From: Oscillospiraceae bacterium
GTDB lineage: Bacteria > Bacillota > Clostridia > Oscillospirales > Ruminococcaceae
DNA length: 64,000 nt
Reading direction: 5' to 3'
Assembly (NCBI GenBank): GCA_017408395.1
Contig: JAFQUQ010000054.1
Coordinates: forward strand, 1-64,000
The translations under genes were made by a program, and so were the position numbers. A model generated the notes under the pieces. It was not told the origin of the DNA and made no database searches. It worked only from the letters and a program-made list of their open reading frames with translations. Shown piece by piece: positions 28,590-36,982 of the stretch. Every line of letters starts with the position of its first letter. Position 1 is the stretch's first letter.

Positions 28590-31500
28590 ATGTATCTGGA
28601 ATCATTGGAGCTTCAGGGGTTCAAATCCTTTCCCGATAAAATCAAACTGACCTTCGACAAGGGTCTTACAGCTGTTGTAGGACCTAACGGAAGCGGTAAA
28701 TCAAACATCGGCGACGCTGTGCGCTGGGTGCTTGGCGAACAGTCCTCAAAGACTCTGCGAGGAGCAAAGATGGAGGACGTTATTTTCGCAGGTACACAGT
28801 TCAGAAAGCCCGTGGGCTTTGCACAGGTTACGCTCAATATCGTAAACAACAGAGGAATTTTACAGATACCCTCGGAACAGGTCTCCGTTACAAGAAAGCT
28901 TTACCGAAGCGGCGAAAGTGAGTACCTTATAAACGGTGCGCAGGTGCGCTTAAAGGACATCTACGAGCTTTTTATGGACACGGGTCTGGGACGTGACGGC
29001 TACTCCATCATCGGACAGGGCCGTGTTGCGGAAATCGTATCCGCAAAGTCAAACGAGCGCCGTGAGATCTTCGAGGAAGCGGCAGGGATTTCAAAATTCC
29101 GCTACAAAAAAGCAGAAGCGGAGCGTAAGCTTGCAGCCGCACAGGATAACATTTTACGCTTAAGGGACATCATCGGTGAGCTTGAAAGCCGTGTTGAACC
29201 TCTCCGTATACAATCGGAAAAAGCGGCAAAGTTTATCGAATATTCCGAAAAAAGAAAGTCGCTGGAAATTACCGTCTGGGTAAATCAGCTTGACGACCTT
29301 AAAAAAAATCTTGAGGAGCTTTCCGATAAGCTTCTCATCAGCACCAACGAATACAACGGAATTGAGGCGGACATCTCCCGTCTTGAAGATGAAATAACCG
29401 ACCTGTCGGAAAAAATGCAGAACAATCTCATCCGCATTGAGGAAATGAGAAACGAGATACTTGAATCGGAACGCTCAAACACTCAGATTCACGCAGATAT
29501 TGCCGTTTGCGAAAATGAGATCCGCCACTGCAACGAAACCATTGCTGAAATAAATGAGCAGATGGAACTTACCAAGAATTCAAATCAGGAAAACCGTAAG
29601 CTTATCGAAGAAAAGCTTGAACTTATCAGGGAAACTCAGCAGAGAGCTGCCGACTCAAAGAAAAGATACGGCGAAGTAAGCGAGCTTTTCAACAAGACCG
29701 TCAGCGAGCAGGACAGCTTCAACAGCCTGTTTTCAGAGGTACAGTCACAGCTTAACAGGCTCTACATCAGACAATCCGAATGCACCGTTTCAATCTCATC
29801 GGGCAAGCAGAGCATAGAGGATATTTCCGCACAGAACGACCTTGCAAAACAGCAGGACGAGGCTTTGCGTATTGCCGCAGAAGAGCTTGAAAGCGAGCGT
29901 AAGGAAACTGCCGACGGAGTTTTGATGCTTGAAGAAAGAAACGGCGAGCTTAACAACCGTATCGCAGGTCTTTCCAAGCTTTACAGCGGACGTGCGGAAA
30001 AGCTTAACGCCGCAAAAAAACAGCTTGACGACATAAATTTTGCTATCCGTGACAAGGAACAGCGTATCCGTATGCTGACCGACCTTGAAAACAGTATGGA
30101 GGGCTTTGCGCATTCCGTAAAGCAGATTCTTAAAGCTTCAAAAACAGGTCAGTTAAGCGGAATTTACGGCTCCGTTGCACAGCTTATAAAGGTTGAAGCG
30201 GAGTACAGCGTTGCAATCGAAACCGCACTGGGCGGTGCTTTGCAGAATATCGTGGTTGAAAACGAGGACATTGCAAAGCGTGGTATCAGACTTTTACAGG
30301 AAAATAAAGCAGGCCGTGCGACCTTCCTGCCCCTTACCTCCGTAAAGGGCACAAGACTTGCGGAAAAGGGCCTTGAGGACTGCGACGGCTTCGTTGCACT
30401 TGCGGTAGACCTTGCAGACTTTGATGAGAAGCTGACAGGGGTCTATAACTCTCTGCTGGGACGTATCGCAGTTGCCGAGGACATTGACAGCGCAACCCTT
30501 ATCGCAAAGAAGTACGGCTATAAATTCCGCATCGTCACCCTTGACGGTCAGGTCATAAACGCAGGCGGTTCATTTACGGGCGGTTCTACTGCAAAATCAA
30601 GCGGCGTGCTTACCCGTAAGAACGACATCGAAAAGCTTACGGCAGAGAAAAATTCACTCTCAGCAAAGCTTGGAGAAGTAAAGCAGACCTGCGATAAAAT
30701 GCAGGCGGAAGCCGACAAGCTGGGCTTTGATATTGAAGCCGCAAAGGACGAGCTTAACACTCTCAATTCAGATAAGATACGCTTTGAAGCCGAGCTTAAG
30801 CGTATTGACGCAATGCTTGCGCAGAATGCCGAGCAGCGTAAAACTGCCGCTGAAAATTCAGAAAAGGCAGATGAACGTCTTGAAGCTGCAAAGAAGCTTC
30901 TTGCGGAAACGGAAGCGGCTCTTGCGGAAACGGAAAAGGAAATTTCCGGAAAGGAAAGGACCGTTTCCGAAAACGAGGAACAGCGTAAGGAAATGCAGGA
31001 AAAGCGTGACGCTCTCACGGAAGAAATGTCTGCACTTCGCCTTGAAGAAGCAGAGCTTGCAAAGGACATTGAGGCTCTCCATGCCGAGGTCAAGCGTCTT
31101 GAAGAGCAGTGCCTTGAAATCGGTGACAGCTCCGCAAAGCTTACGCTTGAACTTGACAGACAGAACGCTCTCATTCAGGAAAAGCTTCACCGCATAGAGG
31201 AGCTGAACTCTCAGCTTAAAGGCTCAAAGGAAGCGGTAGAGGCAATAAACGAAAAAATCTCCGCCGCACAGTCTGAACAGCGTACAATGGAACAGCGCTC
31301 CAACGAAGCACGTGCGCAGGTGCGTCAGCTTTCGGACGGCAAGGAAAAATACAGCCGTGAAATGACCCGTCTTGAAGAAAGAAAGGTTTCCGTTCAGAAC
31401 TCCTACGATAAAATCATCGCTGAAATGTCCGAACAGTACAACCTCTACCTTACCGAAGCAAGAGAGCTTGCACAGCCTGTTGACGACCTGCTTGTCTTAC

Positions 31501-32150
31501 AGCGTGACCTTGCTGAGATAAAGCAGAAGATACGCTCACTTGGCAGTGTAAACGTAGCGGCTATCGAAGAATACAAGGAAGTTTCAGAACGATATAATTT
31601 TATGTCAGAACAGCTTCACGACGTTGAAAGCTCAAAGCGTGAGCTTGAAAAGCTTATCGACGAGCTTACGGACAATATGCGCCGTCAGTTTACGGAAAGC
31701 TTCAATCAGATAAACGAGAACTTCAAGAAAATTTTCGTTGAGCTTTTCGGCGGCGGACAGGGCGAGCTTACGCTGACAGACCCCGAAGATGTACTTGAAT
31801 CGGGTATTGAGATCAGGGTCGCTCCTCCGGGCAAGGTAATCAAGAATCTTTCACTGCTTTCAGGCGGTGAGCAGGCTTTCGTTGCGATTGCAATCTACTT
31901 CTCCATCCTTAAGCTTAAGCCTGCGCCATTCTGTATCCTTGACGAAATCGAAGCTGCCCTTGACGATATAAATGTTGTAAAGTACGCACAGTATCTGCGT
32001 AATTTTACAGATACAACACAGTTTATTCTCGTAACCCACAGACGAGGCTCAATGGACGAAGCAGACGTTATGTACGGCGTAACAATGCAGGAAAAGGGTA
32101 TCTCAAAGATACTCCGCCTTGAACAGCCTCCTGCGGAATTCAACACATAA
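28590..32150 (+). CDS. smc: Chromosome segregation protein SMC
   Basis: SMC forms the condensin-like ring with ScpAB that organises and separates chromosomes. The 1186-residue protein has Walker A GPNGSGKS at residues 31-38, long coiled coils flanking a hinge at about 500-660 (with GGSFTGGST near its end), the ABC signature LLSGGEQAFVAIAIYF near residue 1090 and Walker B CILDEIEAALDD. The length is standard. It is followed 19 bases later by ftsY, the usual Firmicute order. Confidence 0.97.
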   Translation: MYLESLELQGFKSFPDKIKLTFDKGLTAVVGPNGSGKSNIGDAVRWVLGEQSSKTLRGAKMEDVIFAGTQFRKPVGFAQVTLNIVNNRGILQIPSEQVSVTRKLYRSGESEYLINGAQVRLKDIYELFMDTGLGRDGYSIIGQGRVAEIVSAKSNERREIFEEAAGISKFRYKKAEAERKLAAAQDNILRLRDIIGELESRVEPLRIQSEKAAKFIEYSEKRKSLEITVWVNQLDDLKKNLEELSDKLLISTNEYNGIEADISRLEDEITDLSEKMQNNLIRIEEMRNEILESERSNTQIHADIAVCENEIRHCNETIAEINEQMELTKNSNQENRKLIEEKLELIRETQQRAADSKKRYGEVSELFNKTVSEQDSFNSLFSEVQSQLNRLYIRQSECTVSISSGKQSIEDISAQNDLAKQQDEALRIAAEELESERKETADGVLMLEERNGELNNRIAGLSKLYSGRAEKLNAAKKQLDDINFAIRDKEQRIRMLTDLENSMEGFAHSVKQILKASKTGQLSGIYGSVAQLIKVEAEYSVAIETALGGALQNIVVENEDIAKRGIRLLQENKAGRATFLPLTSVKGTRLAEKGLEDCDGFVALAVDLADFDEKLTGVYNSLLGRIAVAEDIDSATLIAKKYGYKFRIVTLDGQVINAGGSFTGGSTAKSSGVLTRKNDIEKLTAEKNSLSAKLGEVKQTCDKMQAEADKLGFDIEAAKDELNTLNSDKIRFEAELKRIDAMLAQNAEQRKTAAENSEKADERLEAAKKLLAETEAALAETEKEISGKERTVSENEEQRKEMQEKRDALTEEMSALRLEEAELAKDIEALHAEVKRLEEQCLEIGDSSAKLTLELDRQNALIQEKLHRIEELNSQLKGSKEAVEAINEKISAAQSEQRTMEQRSNEARAQVRQLSDGKEKYSREMTRLEERKVSVQNSYDKIIAEMSEQYNLYLTEARELAQPVDDLLVLQRDLAEIKQKIRSLGSVNVAAIEEYKEVSERYNFMSEQLHDVESSKRELEKLIDELTDNMRRQFTESFNQINENFKKIFVELFGGGQGELTLTDPEDVLESGIEIRVAPPGKVIKNLSLLSGGEQAFVAIAIYFSILKLKPAPFCILDEIEAALDDINVVKYAQYLRNFTDTTQFILVTHRRGSMDEADVMYGVTMQEKGISKILRLEQPPAEFNT

Positions 32151-32169
32151 ACGAAAGGACGGTGCCACA

Positions 32170-33474
32170 ATGAGCTTTTTCAGCAAAATTGCAGCCGGAA
32201 TTAAAAAAACCAAGGACTCTATGATGGGCAAATTCGAGTCCCTTGTCAACTCCTTCACCAAAATCGACGAGGAGTTTTTCGAGGAGCTTGAAGAACTGCT
32301 TATTACCTGTGACATCGGCGTTGAAACCTCCCTTGCAATCTGTGAAAAGCTGAGGGGCAAGGTTAAGGAAAAAGGCCTGACCAACCCCGATGAAATAAAG
32401 GACTGCTTAAAGGACATCATTACGGAAATGCTGGGTGAGGACAAGCCTCTCGACCTTTCAACCACCCCTTCCGTTATACTTATTATCGGCGTAAACGGCG
32501 CAGGCAAGACCACTACCATCGGCAAGCTTGCGGCTAAGTATAAAAATCAGGGTAAAAAGGTGCTTGTTGCGGCGGCGGATACCTTCCGTGCGGCTGCAAT
32601 CGACCAGCTTGAAGTATGGACCCAGCGTGCGGGCGTTGACATCGTTAAACACGCGGAAGGCTCCGACCCTGCTTCCGTTATTTTCGACGCTGTTACCGCC
32701 GCAAAGGCAAGAGGTACAGACGTGCTTATCTGCGACACGGCAGGACGTCTTCACAACAAGAAAAATCTTATGGACGAGCTGAAGAAAATCAGCCGTATCA
32801 TTCACGAACAGGGACAGGGCTGTTCACTTGAAACCCTCCTTGTCCTTGACGCTACAACAGGTCAGAATGCCGTAAATCAGGCTAAGCTTTTCAGCGAGGT
32901 CGCTGATATTACGGGTATCGTCCTGACTAAACTTGACGGTACTGCAAAGGGCGGTATTATCATTTCCATCCACAACGAGCTTGGTATTCCCGTTAAGCTT
33001 GTGGGCGTAGGCGAAAAGCTTGACGACTTACAGGAATTCAACGCACGTGACTTTGCGGAAGCACTCTTTGCAACAGAAACAGACTTCGACTACAACTACG
33101 AGCGTCTTACCGACGATGAAGAAAAGGACGACGACGATTCCCTTATTGACGAAATCAAGGAAGAAGCCGCAGAGCTTGTTGAGGAAGTCAAGGAGGAAAC
33201 TGCCGAGGCTGTTGAGGAAATCAAGGAAGAAGCTGCCGAGGCTGTTGAGGAAATCAAGGAATTTGCAGAAGACGTAAAGGAAAAGGCTGAGGACATCAAG
33301 GAAGAAATTGCGGAAACTGTCGAAGAAATCAAGGATAAGCTTGACGGCGACGATGAAGAAGCTTCCGAAGCTGAGGACGACGGCTCCGAAAAGAAGGAAA
33401 AGGGCGGCAAGTTCAGCTGGCTGTTCAAGGAAATTTCCTTCGGGAAGAAAAACAAAGACAATAAGGAGGACTGA
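32170..33474 (+). CDS. ftsY: Signal recognition particle receptor FtsY with C-terminal acidic tail
   Basis: FtsY is the membrane-associated GTPase that receives SRP-ribosome complexes. The 434-residue protein starts with an amphipathic [18 protein letters not shown] segment. The NG domain follows, with G1 [15 protein letters not shown] near residue 107, [16 protein letters not shown], and [10 protein letters not shown], ending at about residue 300. The remaining 135 residues are unusual: repeated [22 protein letters not shown] heptads that predict a long charged helix, then a basic/aromatic end [17 protein letters not shown]. In most FtsY proteins the acidic A region is N-terminal. An upstream start overlapping smc is rejected because AAGGA serves ATG 32170. 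Confidence 0.95.
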   Translation: MSFFSKIAAGIKKTKDSMMGKFESLVNSFTKIDEEFFEELEELLITCDIGVETSLAICEKLRGKVKEKGLTNPDEIKDCLKDIITEMLGEDKPLDLSTTPSVILIIGVNGAGKTTTIGKLAAKYKNQGKKVLVAAADTFRAAAIDQLEVWTQRAGVDIVKHAEGSDPASVIFDAVTAAKARGTDVLICDTAGRLHNKKNLMDELKKISRIIHEQGQGCSLETLLVLDATTGQNAVNQAKLFSEVADITGIVLTKLDGTAKGGIIISIHNELGIPVKLVGVGEKLDDLQEFNARDFAEALFATETDFDYNYERLTDDEEKDDDDSLIDEIKEEAAELVEEVKEETAEAVEEIKEEAAEAVEEIKEFAEDVKEKAEDIKEEIAETVEEIKDKLDGDDEEASEAEDDGSEKKEKGGKFSWLFKEISFGKKNKDNKED

Positions 33475-33476
33475 TT

Positions 33477-34049
33477 ATGAAAATAATTTTAGCCTCCAAC
33501 AATAAGAATAAACTCCGTGAGTTCAGCGAGATACTCAACCCTATGGGCTATGAGGTCATCACACAGGCTGAAGCAGGGGCAGACATTGAAGCCGAAGAAA
33601 ACGGCACCACCTTTGAGGAAAATTCCTACATTAAAGCAAAGGCGGCTTACGATTTAACAAAGCTGCCCGTTATTGCAGACGACAGCGGTCTTGAGGTTGA
33701 CACTCTCAACGGCGAGCCTGGAATTTATTCCGCAAGATACGCAGAGCCTGATAAGCTTTGCGAAACGGTGCTTGAAAAAATGAAGGACGTGCCCGATGAA
33801 AAGCGTACTGCACGTTTTGTATGCGTGGTATGCTACATCGGTGAAAATGGTGAGCATTTCACTGTAAGAGGTACCTGCGAGGGTAAGATAGGTTACGAAA
33901 AAAGAGGCACAAACGGCTTCGGCTACGACCCCATTTTTATGTACGGCGAAAAGTCCTTTGCCGAGCTTACGGCAGAAGAAAAGAACAGCGTGAGCCACCG
34001 TGCAGACGCTTTAAGAAAGTTTAAACAGACATTGCAGAAAGGAAAATGA
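33477..34049 (+). CDS. rdgB: XTP/dITP diphosphatase (Ham1/RdgB family)
   Basis: This house-cleaning enzyme hydrolyses ITP, XTP and their deoxy forms. The 190-residue protein has ILASNNKNKLREFSEIL at the N-terminus, the central ADDSGLEVDTLNGEPGIYSARYA, and the C-terminal SHRADALRKF. It starts two bases after the ftsY stop with AAGGAGG, and its stop overlaps the region just before yhbY. Confidence 0.95.
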   Translation: MKIILASNNKNKLREFSEILNPMGYEVITQAEAGADIEAEENGTTFEENSYIKAKAAYDLTKLPVIADDSGLEVDTLNGEPGIYSARYAEPDKLCETVLEKMKDVPDEKRTARFVCVVCYIGENGEHFTVRGTCEGKIGYEKRGTNGFGYDPIFMYGEKSFAELTAEEKNSVSHRADALRKFKQTLQKGK

Positions 34050-34051
34050 TT

Positions 34052-34348
34052 ATGCTTACAAGCAAACAGAGAGCCGTTTTAAAGAGCATTGCCGCAAACG
34101 AGGACACTATCCTCCAGGTAGGCAAAAACGGCATTATAGATACACTGGTCTCTCAGGTAAACGACGCTTTGAAGGCAAGAGAGCTTATTAAAATGAAGGT
34201 TCTCGACAACTCAATGCTCTCCGCACAGGAGGCGGCTTTTGAGCTTGCAGAAAAAACAAAGTCCGAGGTCGTTCACGTTATCGGAAGCAAGTTCGTGCTC
34301 TTCAAGCGCAATCCTCAGGACCCTAAAATCGACCTTAAAACAAAGTAA
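34052..34348 (+). CDS. yhbY: CRM-domain RNA-binding protein YhbY
   Basis: The 98-residue protein is a single CRM (CRS1-YhbY) domain: MLTSKQRAVLKSIAANEDTI, the GKNG loop, and KSEVVHVIGSKFVLFKRN. These proteins bind pre-50S ribosomal particles. The ATG at 34052 has AAAGGA at better spacing than the ATG at 34046. The stop overlaps the nadD start (TAATG). Confidence 0.92.
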   Translation: MLTSKQRAVLKSIAANEDTILQVGKNGIIDTLVSQVNDALKARELIKMKVLDNSMLSAQEAAFELAEKTKSEVVHVIGSKFVLFKRNPQDPKIDLKTK

Positions 34349-34953
34349 TGCGCAGGGCAATTTACGGCGGAAGCTTCAATCCCGTCCATAACGGTCATAT
34401 CAATATGGCTAAACAGATGATGGAAAAGGCTGAGCTTGACGAAATTATTGTTATGCCTGCCTTTGTGTCACCCTTTAAAGCAAACGACAGCACCTTCTCC
34501 GCTGACGGTGCAGACCGTCTTGAAATGTGCCGTCTTGCGTTTGAGGACTGCCCCTTTGTTACGGTAAGCGGCTATGAGCTTGAACGTGCGCAGGTCAGCT
34601 ACACGGTAAACACCGTTGAGCATTTCCGCAGGGTTTATCCCGATGATAAGCTTTTTCTCATAATCGGAAGCGATATGCTGCTATCTTTTGACAGATGGCA
34701 CCGCTTTGAAGATATTCTTTCAATGTGCACCCTGCTTGTTGCGTCCCGTGAGGACGGCGAAAAGGATTTTTCACAGCTTGAAGCAAAGGCCGCACAGCTT
34801 TCACAGTACGGTGAAATCAAGCTTATCCGCACAGAAGTCTGCGAAATGTCCTCTACTTTAATTCGTGAAAAAATTATGAACAATCGTGATATATCTTGCT
34901 ATATGCCCGAAAATGTAGTAAAATATATTGCAGAAAATAACGTCTATAACTAA
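34348..34953 (+). CDS. nadD: Nicotinate-nucleotide adenylyltransferase
   Basis: NadD forms deamido-NAD from nicotinate mononucleotide and ATP. The 201-residue protein has the nucleotidyltransferase motif AIYGGSFNPVHNGHI at the N-terminus and MSSTLIREKI near the C-terminus. Order yhbY-nadD-yqeK-rsfS is the conserved Firmicute cluster. Confidence 0.95.
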   Translation: MRRAIYGGSFNPVHNGHINMAKQMMEKAELDEIIVMPAFVSPFKANDSTFSADGADRLEMCRLAFEDCPFVTVSGYELERAQVSYTVNTVEHFRRVYPDDKLFLIIGSDMLLSFDRWHRFEDILSMCTLLVASREDGEKDFSQLEAKAAQLSQYGEIKLIRTEVCEMSSTLIREKIMNNRDISCYMPENVVKYIAENNVYN

Positions 34954-35065
34954 GAAATCGCTGTTTAAATCGTTACTCGACACTCTCAGTGACGGACTTT
35001 CCGCCGTCGGAAACGATGCCTTCGGCTTTAATCAGCGTTTTTCCAAGTCTGAACAGGTGATAAAA

Positions 35066-35662
35066 ATGTACTCCGTTGCGGAATTTAAAAATATACTGGA
35101 GCTTAAACTTTCCAAAAAGCGTTTTATCCACAGCCTTAACGTTGCCGACGAAGCAAGAAAGCTTGCTGAGATTTACGGCTACAATGACCCCGATAAAGCG
35201 TATCTTGCAGGACTTCTCCACGACGTCTGCAAGGAAATTCCTCAGGAAGCACAGCTTGAAATGGTGCTTAAATCCGACAGAAGCGTAAGCGACGCGGAAA
35301 AATGCACCCCTGCACTTTTCCACGCAATTGCGGGAGCATACTATGCGGAGACGGTGTTCGGGTTTACGGATGAGGATTTTCTCAATTCCATCCGCTACCA
35401 TACAGTAGGCAGAGCAGGAATGTCCCGCCTTGAAGAGATAGTTTACATCGCCGACCTTACTTCGGCGGAGCGTGACTACAAGGACGTTGACAAAATGCGC
35501 AGATACTCCCGTCAGAGCATTGAAAAAGCAATGCTTGAAGCGCTGACATTTTCAATAGAAAGCGTAATGAAAAAAGGCTCCCTTATCCCCGTTAACACTA
35601 CGGAAGCATACAATTTCTACCGTTCCGCTTTAAACGAAAAGAACGGTAAAAAATCAGATTAA
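35066..35662 (+). CDS. yqeK: HD-domain diadenosine tetraphosphatase YqeK
   Basis: YqeK-type enzymes split Ap4A symmetrically to two ADP. The 198-residue protein has the HD metal-binding pattern: H in KRFIHSLNVA, HD in LAGLLHDVCKEIP, later histidines FHAIAGAYYA and IRYHTVGRAGMS, and the distal Asp in EIVYIADLTS. The ATG at 35066 is preferred because AGGTGA precedes it and the family normally starts near SVAEFKNILELKL. The frame is open for 46 codons upstream, overlapping nadD, without family-like sequence. About 110 bases of apparently non-coding DNA separate it from nadD. Confidence 0.9.
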   Translation: MYSVAEFKNILELKLSKKRFIHSLNVADEARKLAEIYGYNDPDKAYLAGLLHDVCKEIPQEAQLEMVLKSDRSVSDAEKCTPALFHAIAGAYYAETVFGFTDEDFLNSIRYHTVGRAGMSRLEEIVYIADLTSAERDYKDVDKMRRYSRQSIEKAMLEALTFSIESVMKKGSLIPVNTTEAYNFYRSALNEKNGKKSD

Positions 35663-35682
35663 AATAAAAATGGAGGTATCAG

Positions 35683-36048
35683 ATGACTCAGATGGAAATT
35701 CTCGAGGCTGCCGTTAAGGCACTCGACCTTAAAAAAGCAGAAGATATACAGGTAATCGGCATTAAGGACCTTACCATTATCGCCGACTATTTCGTTATTG
35801 CCGACGGTACTTCAAACACACATACCCGTGCTCTTGCAGACGAGGTTGAATTCCAGATCGGCGAAAAGTGCGGAGGTCTTAAACCAAGACAGGTACAGGG
35901 CAACAACGGCTCAAACTGGATTATCCTTGACTACTCCGACATCGTTATCCACGTTTTCTCAAAGGAAATGAGAGATTTCTACAACCTTGAACGTTTATGG
36001 AGCGACGGTGACCAGCTTGACATTTCAGGCTGGATAAAACCCGACTGA
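35683..36048 (+). CDS. rsfS: Ribosome silencing factor RsfS
   Basis: RsfS binds L14 and blocks subunit joining when nutrients are short. The 121-residue protein has the family pattern DIQVIGIKDLTIIADYFVIADGTS, WIILDYSDIVIHVFSKEMRDFYNLERLWSDG. GGAGG precedes the start. It is in the conserved nadD-yqeK-rsfS order. Confidence 0.95.
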   Translation: MTQMEILEAAVKALDLKKAEDIQVIGIKDLTIIADYFVIADGTSNTHTRALADEVEFQIGEKCGGLKPRQVQGNNGSNWIILDYSDIVIHVFSKEMRDFYNLERLWSDGDQLDISGWIKPD

Positions 36049-36070
36049 TTTTTGAAACGGAGGGATAACA

Positions 36071-36913
36071 TTGAATCACGACAGCGATTTTACAGAAGAC
36101 TTTATATTTGATTTAAACGATGTGCCCCCTGCAAAAAACAATACCGACAACAGCTTCTGCGGAGCAAACACGGAAGCTTCTCCCCAGAATTTCAGCGACG
36201 GCTACCTTTATGACGGTGATATTCCCAGAGCAAAGGAAAACAACCGTCCCATCGACCTGCTCTATGACGGTAAATATACACATTCCTCAGAGCTTATTGT
36301 GGAGGATATGGACAGCATTGACATACAGCCTCCGCCGCAGGTGGGCGATGAATACCGTCCCCGTGCTTACAGACCCGATTACAGCGAGGTTGACTACGAG
36401 GCGTCAATTGAATCTCTGGACGGCGAAACGGCAACCCCTGCCGATACTGCGGCAGAAGCAGAGCTTCGTGCAGAGCAGATATACAACAACAAGATAAAAT
36501 ATCAGCGTGAACAGGTTGATCTGTACAAGGACAGAGTTTACGACGACGACATCGGAAGAAGCGAGCAGGGCGAAAAAATCGCCCGTATCATCGGAATTGA
36601 CCTTATTGCAATTGCCGCAATTGCAGTTGTATCATCCTTCTTCAACGGTACATTCGTGGATTTCCTTGCCCCCGTTATACGAATCATATTCTGCGTGCTG
36701 TTTATGAAAGGCTATAAAATCGGCAGGTATCTTACGATTTTTACGGCGGCGGTTTCAATGTACACACCCATCGTATTCCTGACAGTTTCTTCCGGACCTA
36801 TGGAGCCCTGGAGAAAGGCAATGTACATTTTTCTGCTGATAATGTACGCCGTTATCCTCTATTTCCTTATCAGAAGCAAAGAAATAAAGGACTTCTGCAC
36901 AAAGGAATGGTAA
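36071..36913 (+). CDS. Membrane protein with long disordered acidic N-terminus
   Basis: I do not recognise this 280-residue protein. Residues 1-175 are polar, acidic and proline/tyrosine-containing, probably disordered and cytoplasmic. The C-terminal third holds about four hydrophobic segments (from IIGIDLIAIAAIAVVSSFF through FLLIMYAVILYFLIR). A TTG at 36071 has an ideal CGGAGGG at correct spacing, and no ATG is as well placed. It lies between rsfS and leuS on the same strand. A LytR/envelope link is sometimes seen at this position in Firmicutes, but nothing in this sequence supports that function. Confidence 0.65.
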   Translation: MNHDSDFTEDFIFDLNDVPPAKNNTDNSFCGANTEASPQNFSDGYLYDGDIPRAKENNRPIDLLYDGKYTHSSELIVEDMDSIDIQPPPQVGDEYRPRAYRPDYSEVDYEASIESLDGETATPADTAAEAELRAEQIYNNKIKYQREQVDLYKDRVYDDDIGRSEQGEKIARIIGIDLIAIAAIAVVSSFFNGTFVDFLAPVIRIIFCVLFMKGYKIGRYLTIFTAAVSMYTPIVFLTVSSGPMEPWRKAMYIFLLIMYAVILYFLIRSKEIKDFCTKEW

Positions 36914-36982
36914 GCCCAAGAGAGTAAACAAGCGGTTTTTCCGCATTTAATATTTAATCTTAAACAAAGGACTGATTTAAAA

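Noticed and set aside
30548..31174. 208-codon minus-strand serine-rich frame inside smc
   Set aside because: It is antisense to the SMC coiled coil, and the Ser-rich composition mirrors GAA/AAG-type codons.
36914..36982. T-box leader for leuS
   Set aside because: About 70 bases are too few for a specifier loop and antiterminator, and no T-box sequence is visible.
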